From the NCBI RefSeq assembly GCF_009760405.1, contig NZ_WRPP01000006.1, positions 372,001-436,000 on the forward strand: 64,000 nt of DNA, written 5' to 3'. Below the pieces are notes generated by a model. The model worked only from the letters and a program-made list of their open reading frames with translations. It ran no database searches and was not told the DNA's origin. This document shows, one piece after another, positions 42,752 through 51,691 of the stretch. Both the position numbers and the translations under genes were made by a program. How positions within the stretch are numbered: position 1 is the stretch's first letter; the number at the start of each line of letters is the position of its first letter. The stretch comes from Nocardia terrae. GTDB lineage: Bacteria; Actinomycetota; Actinomycetes; Mycobacteriales; Mycobacteriaceae.

Positions 42752-44280
42752 TACGCCACCACCCTCGCCGGAGCCGTCTCGACGGCGGCGGGCGCGGAAT
42801 GGAAGCGCGAGGTGATCCCCCCGACCACGAGGGTGACGACCACGCCGATGGGCACCAGCCACTGGGCGGCTATGCCCTTGTGGGTCACCGTCCCCGCCAT
42901 CGTCACCTCGATCTTGATCACCCGCACCACGAAGGTCATCACGGCCACCGTGACCACGAAGGCGACGATCGCATCGAACTGGTTGGCACGCTTGACGAGT
43001 CGGCCGAGCAGGAACGCGCCCAACAGCGCGCCGTAGGTGTAACCGGCGATCGTCAGCGCGGTGAGGTACACATTGCCGGTGGTCGCGCTGAAGCCCATCG
43101 CGAACAACGCCATCAGCACCGCCCACACCAATGTCATGGCGCGCGCCAGGCGCAGCATCGCGACATCGGAGATCGTCGCGCGACTGAAGCTGCGAATGAT
43201 ATCCGCGACAGTCGAATTGGCCATCGAGTTCAGCGCCGAGGACAGCGATCCCATGGCCGCGCCGAGTATTCCGGCGACCAGCAGCCCGGAGATCACCACC
43301 GGTAGCCGGTGCAGGATGAAGTCGGGGTAGAGGCCGTCCGTGCTGGACAGCCCGAGCTGCTTGGGTGTCCTGCCGCCGTTGTAGGACCACAGCAGCGCGC
43401 CGACCAGGGAGAAGGCCGCGAACTGCACGGCGACGAAGACGCCGGAGGCGATCATCGCCCGCTGGCTGTCGCGGAGCGTTCTGGTCGCGAGAATGCGCTG
43501 CACGATCAGCTGATCGGAGCCGTGCGAGGCCATGGCGAAGATGGCGCCGCCCAGGATCGCGGTCGGCAGCGCGAAGCTGCTGGTGAGGATGTGCGCCAGG
43601 CCGAAGTCGGTGTCGAAGACGCGGAATTTGCCCGCGTGCAACGCATCCGAGTAGCCGTGCGCGCCGACGTGGCCGGTGAGCACGGCGATCGCGATGATCG
43701 CGCCGGTGAGGTAGAGGCCCATCTGCAGTGCCTCGGTCCAGATGACCGCCTTGATGCCGCCGAGGTAGGTGTAGACCACGGTCAGCAGTGTCAGCGCGAC
43801 GATGATGACGTCGTAGCCGATGGTCAGCCCGAATTCGCTGAGCAGCAACTTGATCGGGATGGCGGAGGCGAACAGCCGCACGCCCTCGGCGAGGAGCCGG
43901 GTGAACACGAACGTCACCGACGCGACACCCTGCAGATAGCGGCCGAATCGCAGTTCGAGGTATTGGTAGGCGCTGACGAAACCGCCGCGCTTGTACAGCG
44001 GAATCAGCACGGCGGCGACGACGGTGCGGCCGATGATGTAGCCCAGTGCCAGCTCGACGTTGCCGAATCCCTGGTCGCTGTAGGCGCCGCCGGGGACGGA
44101 GATGACGGTGAGCACGCTGGTCTCGGTGGCGACGACCGAGAAACATACTGTCCACCAGGGCATTCGGCCCTCGCCGACGAAGTAGTCGGTGCTGGATTTC
44201 TGCTTGCCGGACAGCCGTAGGCCGATCCAGGCGACGGTGACGAGGTAGATGACGATGACGGCGAGATTGAGTGCGTTCAT
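42751..44280 (-). CDS. Sodium:solute symporter (SSS family)
   Basis: A 509-residue polytopic protein with about 13 hydrophobic helices. It shows the SSS features GRMPWWTVCFSVVATETSVLT near the N-terminus and ASHGSDQLIVQRILATR in the middle. SSS proteins import sugars, amino acids or sialic acid with sodium. In this operon the cargo is probably MurNAc, anhydro-MurNAc or a muropeptide sugar; that is an inference from AnmK and MurQ. The start ATG at 44280 has GGGGAG six bases upstream. Confidence 0.9.
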   Translation of the reverse strand: MNALNLAVIVIYLVTVAWIGLRLSGKQKSSTDYFVGEGRMPWWTVCFSVVATETSVLTVISVPGGAYSDQGFGNVELALGYIIGRTVVAAVLIPLYKRGGFVSAYQYLELRFGRYLQGVASVTFVFTRLLAEGVRLFASAIPIKLLLSEFGLTIGYDVIIVALTLLTVVYTYLGGIKAVIWTEALQMGLYLTGAIIAIAVLTGHVGAHGYSDALHAGKFRVFDTDFGLAHILTSSFALPTAILGGAIFAMASHGSDQLIVQRILATRTLRDSQRAMIASGVFVAVQFAAFSLVGALLWSYNGGRTPKQLGLSSTDGLYPDFILHRLPVVISGLLVAGILGAAMGSLSSALNSMANSTVADIIRSFSRATISDVAMLRLARAMTLVWAVLMALFAMGFSATTGNVYLTALTIAGYTYGALLGAFLLGRLVKRANQFDAIVAFVVTVAVMTFVVRVIKIEVTMAGTVTHKGIAAQWLVPIGVVVTLVVGGITSRFHSAPAAVETAPARVVA

Positions 44281-44320
44281 CGCAACTCCCCGGTGACGCG
44301 GTGGATCGATTGCAAATTAG

Positions 44321-44356
44321 TGTCAGTCGTAACATCGCCGCTGTCAATATTTGTCA
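44321..44356 (-). promoter_or_regulatory. Phased TGTCA direct repeats before the symporter gene
   Basis: TGTCA occurs at 44321-44325, 44342-44346 and 44352-44356, with start-to-start spacings of 21 and 10 bp, about two and one helical turns. On the minus strand the middle copy forms TTGACA, a good -35 box, and GACACT follows 17 bp later as a weak -10. It is a candidate promoter and operator for the salvage operon, probably bound by the RpiR-type regulator. Confidence 0.45.
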
Positions 44357-45277
44357 GAAGACTCGAATGACCAAGCCCTCCAAGGCGGTCGCCGTGTCGG
44401 TGGCCAGCAGGGCGGCACCGTCGATCGGTCGGCCCAGGGGAGCACGACGGTCGACCACCCCGTCGATCGCCCGATCGAGCGGGTCCAGCAGTGCCGCACC
44501 GAGATTGACCAGGCCGCCGGTGATCGCGCAGGGCACCGGCGGGCGCAGCCCGGACTGCTCGACGGCGGCGAGAACCGACCGGCCCAGGGCGTGCCCCGCG
44601 GCCGTCATGATGGCCGCGGCGGTCTCGTCGGTGGTGGCGGCCGCGGCGACGGCGGGCGCGAACCGCGCGGCGGTCGACGCCGGATTGTCCTGTCGCCCGA
44701 GCAGGTTCGGCAGCTCGTGCACCGCGATGCCGTAGCGTTCCCCGACGGCGTCGACCAGCGCCGTGCGTGGCCCACGGCCGTCGTGCGAACGCAGCGCGGC
44801 CCGCAGACCCTCGAGGCCGATCCATCCGCCGCTGCCCTCGTCGCCCAGCAGCGGACCCCAGCCATCGACCCGGGTGAAGCGTCCCCTGTCGTCGACCGCG
44901 GTCGCGACGGCCCCGGTGCCCGCCGCGAGCACGACACCGGATGATCCGCCGAGCGCTCCGGCATGGGCGGTCACGGCATCGGAGGCCACGGCGACCGCGT
45001 CCGCGCCGCTGTGTTCGGCCAGCCGCCCGGCGAGCAGCGCGGCAGCGTCCGGTGCGGCCGCGGCTCCCGCCGCACCGACGGACAGCGCGAAAGCCGTTGC
45101 CGGCGCGATCCGGTCGACCACGGCCAGAATCGCCTGCTCCGCCGCCGCGACGCCGCCCGCGTTCGCCAGCCCCGGCGCACCGGCCACCTCGGCGCACCGC
45201 GTCGGCTTCCCGCCGACCCGCAGGGATCCGCGGCAGCCGGTCTTTCCGAGATCGATAGCGAGGACGCAACTGGTCAT
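44354..45277 (-). CDS. BadF/BadG-type amino-sugar kinase
   Basis: A 307-residue ASKHA-fold ATPase of the N-acetylglucosamine-kinase-like group. The phosphate-1 motif is LAIDLGKTGCRG. Phosphate-2 and adenosine segments are VVLAAGTGAVAT, GWGPLLGDEGSGGWIG and AITGGLVNLG. It most likely phosphorylates GlcNAc or MurNAc. Together with the symporter, AnmK and MurQ it would give a route for both free and anhydro sugars. The ATG at 45277 is used; the frame opens at 45298. A 73-bp gap separates it from the symporter gene and contains regulatory repeats. Confidence 0.85.
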   Translation of the reverse strand: MTSCVLAIDLGKTGCRGSLRVGGKPTRCAEVAGAPGLANAGGVAAAEQAILAVVDRIAPATAFALSVGAAGAAAAPDAAALLAGRLAEHSGADAVAVASDAVTAHAGALGGSSGVVLAAGTGAVATAVDDRGRFTRVDGWGPLLGDEGSGGWIGLEGLRAALRSHDGRGPRTALVDAVGERYGIAVHELPNLLGRQDNPASTAARFAPAVAAAATTDETAAAIMTAAGHALGRSVLAAVEQSGLRPPVPCAITGGLVNLGAALLDPLDRAIDGVVDRRAPLGRPIDGAALLATDTATALEGLVIRVF

Positions 45278-45392
45278 GAGCGAACATCGTCGCAGCAATG
45301 CCGCGCCGGTCGCGTCCGCTTCCTGGTGTTCGGTCCAAGGACTGCACCGGCGACCCGGTCGCCACCGTGGCGGCGGGTACGACCGCGACCTT

Positions 45393-45882
45393 CTACGGTT
45401 GGTCGGCGATCGCGTCGAGATAGGAGCGCCGATGCGCGATCCCCTGAACCGGGACTGACAGGATCGCCAGCGCCAACACCGTCACGGTGCGGGCGGTGGC
45501 GGCGCCGAGAATCCAGCAGCCCGAGCCGAATTCATTCGGTTCAGAGGGTCCGGGAACGCCCTGCCCCAGGACGTGTCCGCACGCGCTGGTTGCCGGAGCC
45601 GAGCGGGGTCAGCATGGTGGCGGCGACGAGCGACACCGCGGTCCCGGCCGCGGGCACACTGCCGATCAACTGTCGATAGGACGCCTTGTCGTTCGGCAGG
45701 TTGTAGGTGAATTCCCATGCGCACCAGTGAATCTGAGCAACCATCGCATGCTGTTGCGGGCTCTGGTCGGCGTAGTCGACCAGCGGGGCGAACGAGCCGA
45801 CGACGAACAGGACCGCGATCGCGGTCAGCAATCTTGCCGCCGCCTGGTCGGCCCGCGCGTGCCGTGGTCGCACGGAAACCAT
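45393..45882 (-). pseudogene. Small membrane protein gene with an apparent frameshift
   Basis: From 45882 one frame reads RLLTAIAVLFVVGSFAPLVD, then WCAWEFTYNLPNDKASYRQ and TAVSLVAATMLTPLGSG, and stops at 45541 after an Arg-rich run. A second frame then gives convincing protein, PSEPNEFGSGCWILGAA followed by TVTVLALAILSVPVQGIAHR, and ends at a TAG at 45395-45393. Joined by a one-base shift near 45560-45600 they make a four-helix protein of about 160 residues. It is either a real frameshift mutation or a sequencing error. Family not recognised. Confidence 0.5.
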
Positions 45883-45990
45883 GTCAAGTTGTTCGCGGTG
45901 CGGCCGATCAGCGCAACACTCGCGGGCGGCGGGGGCGCAATGTGCTGCCTATACTGAGCGCCGATTTGACGACCGTCCAGGAGGTACGTG

Positions 45991-47016
45991 GTGGGGGAGT
46001 GGCTGCTGGGCATTGCGTTCGGCACGACGGCGACGGCCGCCGCGAGTATGGATCCGGCTGTGCGGCAGGTGACGCCGATCGGGCTGCCGGGTGGTGTGGC
46101 CGTGATTCCGGCGGACCCGCAGGGGGCGACGGCGGTGCTGCGGGCGGTACTGGACGCCGCGCTGTTCACGCGGAGCGGACCGCCGCCGGCGGGGTTGGCC
46201 TTCGCGTATCCGGACCAGTGGGCGCCACAGCAGGTCGCGATCCTCACACAAGCGGCTGCGGCACTGGGGTATCCGGCGAATCTGGTTCGGCTGATGCCTA
46301 TTTCGGCTGCGGCCGTACATCATTCGGCCGGGTATCCCGAGGACAACGCGGTCTCGGCGGCCGCCCGGGGCGCGCTGCTCGCCGCGACCGGGCCGCTGGC
46401 CGCTGATCAGGCTCCGCGGCAATCGGCTCCGATGTCGGGACCCTCGCCGGTCGGCCCGCGCCGGTCCGCACCGCGAACAGGGCTGATCGTGGCGGCGGTC
46501 GCGGCCCTCGTGGTCGTAATCGGCGGTGCGGCAACGGCAGCCATCGTTCTGGCCAGTAGTGGCGGAGACACCACCAGCGCCGCGGCGGGCACCACGACCA
46601 ACCGAACGACGGCCATGCATCCGACCGTCTCGCCGACCACTACTCCGGCCGTCACCTCCGCGAGACCGCCCGCCGCCGGGGACTCGACCTCACCGGTGCC
46701 TCCGCCCCCGCCGGAATCCAGCACGGTCAGCCCCGAACCGCCGCCGACCACCACAACGCGACCGGCTCCGACCACCGACAAACCCACCGCGCCCGAACAA
46801 CCCGCTCCACCTGCGAAACCGACTACCTCGGAAGTTCCTCCCACGGATATCCACGAAGCCGTTGTCCGCGGGACCTGCAAGGGATTCCTTGACGAGGTGG
46901 ATACCTTTCCGGGCGGACTAGCGGGAATGCGCGCCGCCTTGCAGCGGCCCTTCTTCACATCCGAGGCCGATTGGGACGAAGCCTGGGCCCGTGCGGCCAC
47001 CGGATCGTGCTACTAG
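45991..47016 (+). CDS. Single-span membrane protein with an Hsp70-like N-terminal fragment
   Basis: A 341-residue protein. The N-terminus VGEWLLGIAFGTTATAAA resembles the first phosphate loop of Hsp70-like ATPases (GIDFGTT), and about 140 residues with weak similarity to that fold follow, but no complete nucleotide site is seen. Then come one membrane helix (GLIVAAVAALVVVIGGAATA), a Pro/Thr/Ser-rich linker of about 110 residues and a small C-terminal domain with two Cys residues (RGTCKGF and GSCY). The GTG at 45991 has AGGAGG at ideal distance; a GTG at 45988 is too close. Its role is unknown; perhaps an envelope sensor. Confidence 0.7.
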   Translation: MGEWLLGIAFGTTATAAASMDPAVRQVTPIGLPGGVAVIPADPQGATAVLRAVLDAALFTRSGPPPAGLAFAYPDQWAPQQVAILTQAAAALGYPANLVRLMPISAAAVHHSAGYPEDNAVSAAARGALLAATGPLAADQAPRQSAPMSGPSPVGPRRSAPRTGLIVAAVAALVVVIGGAATAAIVLASSGGDTTSAAAGTTTNRTTAMHPTVSPTTTPAVTSARPPAAGDSTSPVPPPPPESSTVSPEPPPTTTTRPAPTTDKPTAPEQPAPPAKPTTSEVPPTDIHEAVVRGTCKGFLDEVDTFPGGLAGMRAALQRPFFTSEADWDEAWARAATGSCY

Positions 47017-47028
47017 CTCCATACGAGA

Positions 47029-47054
47029 AGGCCCGGTCCATCGGGACCGGGCCT
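47029..47054. terminator. Bidirectional transcription terminator hairpin
   Basis: AGGCCCGGTCC and GGACCGGGCCT pair perfectly (11 bp) around ATCG, between two convergent genes whose stops are at 47016 and 47062. The position and symmetry fit a shared terminator. Confidence 0.8.
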
Positions 47055-47061
47055 GTGTTCT

Positions 47062-47691
47062 TCAGAGCGTGCCGTTTTCGATGTCCCGCTTCAACGCGGC
47101 CTGATACGCCTGATGCGATGAGGTCCCGTTGTCGGCGGTGAAGCCGATCAGCAGCGGGTTCGCGATGAAGGTGATGTGCTCGTTCACCGACGTGGTGCCG
47201 TTGCCGTTGTCGACGAAGGTCACCTTCTGGTGGGTGATGACCCCGGGCTGGTCGTAGCTGTCGGTGAGGTAGTAGTGGTCGATCGGGTAGAGCTTCTGTT
47301 CGGCCTGGGTCTTCGCCGGGTAGTCGACCGACCCCATCGGGACGTTCTCCAGCGCCGTGAAATCGATGGTCGTGGTGACGCCGTCGCTGCAGGTGCGATG
47401 CGTGATGATGTCCTGCAGGAACGGATGCCGCCCGATGTCGTTGCGCAGATTCGAGTAGACCGTCCAGACGTGGGCGATCGGCGCGTTGATGGTGATCGGC
47501 AGATCCACCGTGCGGGACGAATTGCCGGAGGACGGACTCTTCTGCTCGGCCTGATAGGAGGCCCAACCGGTCTGCCAGCCGGGGGTGTAGGAGTTCGGGG
47601 TGTCGGTACACGTCGGTGCGGTATCAGCCTGCGCGACCGGCGAACCCGCCGCGAACGACAGGGCGAGTGCGCATCCCACAAGATATTTCAC
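47062..47691 (-). CDS. Secreted SRPBCC-fold protein
   Basis: A 209-residue protein with a signal peptide (cleavage near PVAQADT) and one polyketide-cyclase/START-like domain: ITINAPIAHVWTVYSNLRND, VTTTIDF, and NGTTSVNEHITFIAN followed by a C-terminal helix. SRPBCC domains bind hydrophobic ligands. Export of such a domain is not common. A function in lipid or pigment binding at the envelope is only a guess. Confidence 0.75.
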   Translation of the reverse strand: MKYLVGCALALSFAAGSPVAQADTAPTCTDTPNSYTPGWQTGWASYQAEQKSPSSGNSSRTVDLPITINAPIAHVWTVYSNLRNDIGRHPFLQDIITHRTCSDGVTTTIDFTALENVPMGSVDYPAKTQAEQKLYPIDHYYLTDSYDQPGVITHQKVTFVDNGNGTTSVNEHITFIANPLLIGFTADNGTSSHQAYQAALKRDIENGTL

Positions 47692-47770
47692 GGGCGGACT
47701 GTAACGCGTTCTCGAGCCGCTCGCCCGGCCAACCGCCCATTTCGGGGACGAATCGGCCGGGCTCGCGTCC

Positions 47771-50566
47771 TCAGTCGCGCGCAGTGGACACGCCGAGCCG
47801 CGCGGCGAGCGCGGCGGCCGTGTCGGGGAATCGCTCGAGCAATCCGGTTACCTCACGGTTTCCGGCCGGTCCGGCGGCCTGCCAGCCGCCCTCGATCCCG
47901 AGCAGACCGGCGAGCGCGTCGCAGGCCGCCGGGTGCGCGGCCAGCAGCTCGGCGACCGGACCGCTCGGCATCGCCGCCACCGCAGGTGCCGCCGCGGTGA
48001 ATTCGACCGACCATGGCGGCACGAAGGCATCCACGGCGGGCAGCGCCCCCGGGAAGGTCCGGCCCGCCTCCCGGACCAGGCCCGGAATCAGCTCGCCCGC
48101 CTGATCCTTCAGCGTGGTGATGAGCTTGGGCAGCCACGGCAGCAGCACCGCGTCCGGCAGCGTGCCGAAGGCTTTCGACAACAGCTCCACCACAAAGGGT
48201 TTCAGCGCCGGCGCCGGGTCGATCGCCTGGACGAAACCGCTCACGTACTGCGGAACCGTGGGCAGCACCAGCGGATTGGACAACATGGCGTCGCACCGCT
48301 CGCGCAGCTGCGCCATGCTCAGCAGGCCGAGCTGGAAGCGCGCCGCCCACAGCAGCGCCACCTTCGCCGGAGCCTCCGGATGCGACTGCAGCACAGCCAA
48401 TTCCAGCTGGGTGTGATCGCAGCCCAGCGACAGTGCCAGATTCTCCATCCCGAACAGGAAGCCCAGCATGGCGGCCACCTGCGCCGCCCCGGTCTCCTCG
48501 GCGGCGAAGGCGGTGGGCAGCAGGGTGCAGTAGTGGGCGTACCCCGCCGTCACGAACCGTCCGCACCAGGCCGGCAGACCGTCCTCGGTGGATCGGAAAT
48601 AGTTGAGCAGCAGCCTGATTCGGCGCAGCACCACCGGCGCGTCGTCGACGGTCCGCTCGGCGGCGAGCAGTTCGACCGCGCGATTGCCCAACTCGTCGGC
48701 GAGCCGCACCGACTTCAGGTAGACCAGCGCGTCCTCGACCGCGGCCAGCGCCACCGCCGCGGTCGCGTCCGGCGCGGTGACCGCGCGCCGCAGACGCTGC
48801 TCGAGCACCTGCTCCACCGAGACGCCCTCGTACCCGATCTCCACCAGCGAGCGCTGATACTTGCCGAGCCCGATGTCCCAGCTCTCCTGGATCGACGTCT
48901 CGCCCAATCCGCGCGATCCCATGATGGGCCGCAACGCATCCTGCGGCAGCAGCCTGCGCAGCAGCCACAGCAGATCCGAGCACGGCCGCAGCTCGGGATT
49001 CGTCTTCAGATCCAGCAGCGCGCGCTGCAGCGTCCGTTTGGACAGATCCAGTCCCAGCGGCGCGAGCCGGTCGTAGACGTCGCGGGCCAGCGGCGGCAGC
49101 GCCGCGTAGCCGACCTGACCGACACGGTCGCCGCCGAGCAGGATCTCGCACAGCCGCCGCACATCCCGCCGCCCCGGCACCCGATCCTTCTCGATGCAGG
49201 TGACGGCCGCGTCCTGGAAGTCGTACGGCGTCGGACGAGCGCGATTGCGCAAGCCCGCCAACAGGATCGAGGTCTCGAAGACGGCGATGGCGTCGGCAGT
49301 GCTGGCCAGGTAGCCGTTGCGCCGGGCCAGGCGGACGATGTCCACCGACCATTCCAGCAGCTCGGCCTCGTCGAGCGGATCCAGGGCCGGCGGCCGCTTC
49401 AGGAACCCCGAAAGCTGGTCCGTGACTTCGGCTTCCGGCACGGCCGGGAGCGGTGGCTTCTTGACGCGCTTGGCGGTGCCCGGCTGTCCGTCCAGCTGGA
49501 ACGACTGCAACCGGCCGCGCCGCAATCCTTTCGCCCAGGTGGCCGCCGCGATCGACACCGCGCCCCCGGCCAGCCCGAACTGCGCCTCGATGGCCGAATG
49601 GCTCGACGGAATCAAGCCGTAGTGCCACGTGGTGGCCGAGCGCGGCGAGATCTCGAACGACGCCTCGGAATCCAGTCCGAACTGCTCGACCGGGCTGGCC
49701 GCGTGCGCCGCGCCGCACACGTACAACGCCTGCGCCGGATCGATTCCGTTGGCGGACAGGTGTTCCCGCATTCGGGTCCACATGTACCGCTCGCGGTCCT
49801 CGTCCTCGACGGCGCCGTCGCGCCGCAGTCGCCGGAACAGGCTGCCGATCATCACCATGACCTGGCGGTAGGTGTCGTAGTCGGCGTCCACCAGGGGCTG
49901 CTCGACGTACTGATCCCACCATTCCGACCAGTGCCGGACCTTGCCGTGGTGCAGCAGGTGCTCTTCCAGCTCGGCGAAACGCGGTCGCAGATCACCGATC
50001 TCGAGCCCGACCGCCGCACCGTGCAGGCCGTCGTGCTCGGCGCGCTCCTCGTCGGCGGGAGTGCTCTCCGGCTCGGGCGCCCACTGGAAGACGTGATCGG
50101 TGGACCGATCCACCAGTACCAGTTCGACACCCGGCGTCTCGAGCGCGTAGGCGATGGCCTGGTACTCGGCCGAGGACTCGGTGATCGGCGCGACCACCGA
50201 CAGCGGCGCCCACTCGGCCGGGAAGCCCTCGATCTCGGTGGCGAAGGCCTGCAACGCGATCGGCAACCGGCAGTTGCGCAGTTCGTCCAGCAGCGGCCGC
50301 AGGTCCTCGCAGAGTTCCAGATAGATGACCTTCGGCTGCTTCTCGCGCAGCCGCCGCACCATGGCCAGCCCGGAGGCGGGGGAGTGGTGGCAGACCGGGA
50401 AGATCTCCAGCCGCTCCGAGAGCGCGCGGTCCACATCGTCGACCATGCCGGCCAGGATGTCGCCCGCCGCCCCGGGCAGCCCGGCGAACGCGAGGGCCGC
50501 GTCCGCCAGCTGATCCCGCAGCGCGGCAAAGGTATTCGGCGCGAGCCGAGTTCCCGAGACGTTCAC
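47771..50566 (-). CDS. DUF5682-family protein (TraB/EreA-like domain)
   Basis: A 931-residue cytoplasmic protein. The N-terminal 330 residues carry FPVCHHSPASG, IYLELCEDLRPLLDEL and a later CGAAHAASP, which fit the ChaN/EreA/TraB fold of the DUF5682 family. The remaining 600 residues are helical repeats with no further motif. The start is a GTG at 50566 whose GTGA overlaps the MoxR stop. It is the last gene of a five-gene operon (SWIM, DUF5691, VWA, MoxR, DUF5682) and is the best candidate for the effector. Actual activity unknown. Confidence 0.8.
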   Translation of the reverse strand: MNVSGTRLAPNTFAALRDQLADAALAFAGLPGAAGDILAGMVDDVDRALSERLEIFPVCHHSPASGLAMVRRLREKQPKVIYLELCEDLRPLLDELRNCRLPIALQAFATEIEGFPAEWAPLSVVAPITESSAEYQAIAYALETPGVELVLVDRSTDHVFQWAPEPESTPADEERAEHDGLHGAAVGLEIGDLRPRFAELEEHLLHHGKVRHWSEWWDQYVEQPLVDADYDTYRQVMVMIGSLFRRLRRDGAVEDEDRERYMWTRMREHLSANGIDPAQALYVCGAAHAASPVEQFGLDSEASFEISPRSATTWHYGLIPSSHSAIEAQFGLAGGAVSIAAATWAKGLRRGRLQSFQLDGQPGTAKRVKKPPLPAVPEAEVTDQLSGFLKRPPALDPLDEAELLEWSVDIVRLARRNGYLASTADAIAVFETSILLAGLRNRARPTPYDFQDAAVTCIEKDRVPGRRDVRRLCEILLGGDRVGQVGYAALPPLARDVYDRLAPLGLDLSKRTLQRALLDLKTNPELRPCSDLLWLLRRLLPQDALRPIMGSRGLGETSIQESWDIGLGKYQRSLVEIGYEGVSVEQVLEQRLRRAVTAPDATAAVALAAVEDALVYLKSVRLADELGNRAVELLAAERTVDDAPVVLRRIRLLLNYFRSTEDGLPAWCGRFVTAGYAHYCTLLPTAFAAEETGAAQVAAMLGFLFGMENLALSLGCDHTQLELAVLQSHPEAPAKVALLWAARFQLGLLSMAQLRERCDAMLSNPLVLPTVPQYVSGFVQAIDPAPALKPFVVELLSKAFGTLPDAVLLPWLPKLITTLKDQAGELIPGLVREAGRTFPGALPAVDAFVPPWSVEFTAAAPAVAAMPSGPVAELLAAHPAACDALAGLLGIEGGWQAAGPAGNREVTGLLERFPDTAAALAARLGVSTARD

Positions 50567-51681
50567 GAGAGCCTCGCGATCGCCGCCCGGCCACCCTCCA
50601 GGAATTCACCCCAGGCGGCCTCGCCCTTCTTGTCTTTGGTGCGGGGCTCGACCACGCCGTGCAGGTACTTGTTGAGAATCGCGAGGTCCTCGGGCGTGCG
50701 GCGGGCCAGGGATCCGACCAGCGACCCGGCGATGGTCTCGGCGCGCAACTCCTTCTCGCCGAAGAACTGGCTGTGCAGGATGGCGTCCTCGAGCACACCG
50801 ATCTGTTCGGCGGTCGACAGCGCCGACTCCAGCTTGTCGTCGTCATTGGTGGCCGCCGCGGCGGCGGCGCGCAGATCGGCGAAGCTCTCGAGCAGGATGT
50901 CCAGCAGCGTGGGCGGCAGTTCCAGTTCGATGGAGTGGCGGCGCAGCAACTCCGCGGTGCGGAAGCGCACGATCTCCGCCTCGCTCTTCTTGCTGGACAC
51001 CACCGGGATGCGCACGAAGTTGAAGCGCCGCTTGAGCGCCGAGGACAGGTCGTTCACGCCGCGGTCGCGGCTGTTGGCGGTGGCGATGATGGAGAAGCCG
51101 GGCTGCGCGAACACCACATTGTCGTCATCCAGCTCGGGGATCGAGACGTATTTTTCCGACAGGATGGAGATGAGCGCGTCCTGGACATCACTGGTGGAGC
51201 GGGTCAGCTCCTCGAAGCGCCCGATCACGCCCTGCTCCATGGCGGTCATGATCGGGGAAGGGATCATCGATTCCCGCGACTGGCCCTTGGCGATGACCAT
51301 GGAGATGTTCCACGAGTACTTGATGTGGTCCTCGGTGGTGCCGGCCGTACCCTGCACCACCAGCGTGGAATTGCGGCTGATGGCGGCCGACAACAGCTCG
51401 GCCAGCCAGCTCTTGCCGGTGCCCGGATCGCCGATGAGCAGCAGGCCCCGGTCCGAGGCCAGGGTGACGATGCTGCGCTCGACGAAGCTGCGGTCGCCGA
51501 ACCACTTCTGCTCGACCTGGCGATCCAGGCCGTCGGCGCGTTCGGAGCCGAGAATGAACAGCCGCACCATCTTCGGGCTCAGCCGCCACGCGAACGGCTT
51601 GGGGCCGTCGTCGATGGACTCCAGCCAGTCCAGCTCCTCGGCGTACTTGATCTCGGCGGGGGCGCGCAACACGTCGTTCAT
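50563..51681 (-). CDS. MoxR-type AAA+ ATPase
   Basis: A 372-residue AAA+ protein. Walker A is GDPGTGKS at residues 84-91. There are a Walker-B-like acidic segment around DVQDALISILSE and a sensor-1 Asn in IIATANSRDRG. MoxR ATPases work with VWA proteins as metal-dependent chaperones that remodel a partner; the VWA gene is 10 bp upstream. Its stop overlaps the DUF5682 start, so all three are probably made together. Confidence 0.9.
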   Translation of the reverse strand: MNDVLRAPAEIKYAEELDWLESIDDGPKPFAWRLSPKMVRLFILGSERADGLDRQVEQKWFGDRSFVERSIVTLASDRGLLLIGDPGTGKSWLAELLSAAISRNSTLVVQGTAGTTEDHIKYSWNISMVIAKGQSRESMIPSPIMTAMEQGVIGRFEELTRSTSDVQDALISILSEKYVSIPELDDDNVVFAQPGFSIIATANSRDRGVNDLSSALKRRFNFVRIPVVSSKKSEAEIVRFRTAELLRRHSIELELPPTLLDILLESFADLRAAAAAATNDDDKLESALSTAEQIGVLEDAILHSQFFGEKELRAETIAGSLVGSLARRTPEDLAILNKYLHGVVEPRTKDKKGEAAWGEFLEGGRAAIARLS

Positions 51682-51691
51682 GATGGGTCTC

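Noticed and set aside
42752..44347. The anmK frame is open through the whole symporter gene
   Set aside because: The extra translation is Arg/His-rich shadow of the symporter. AnmK begins with its family signature at 42751.
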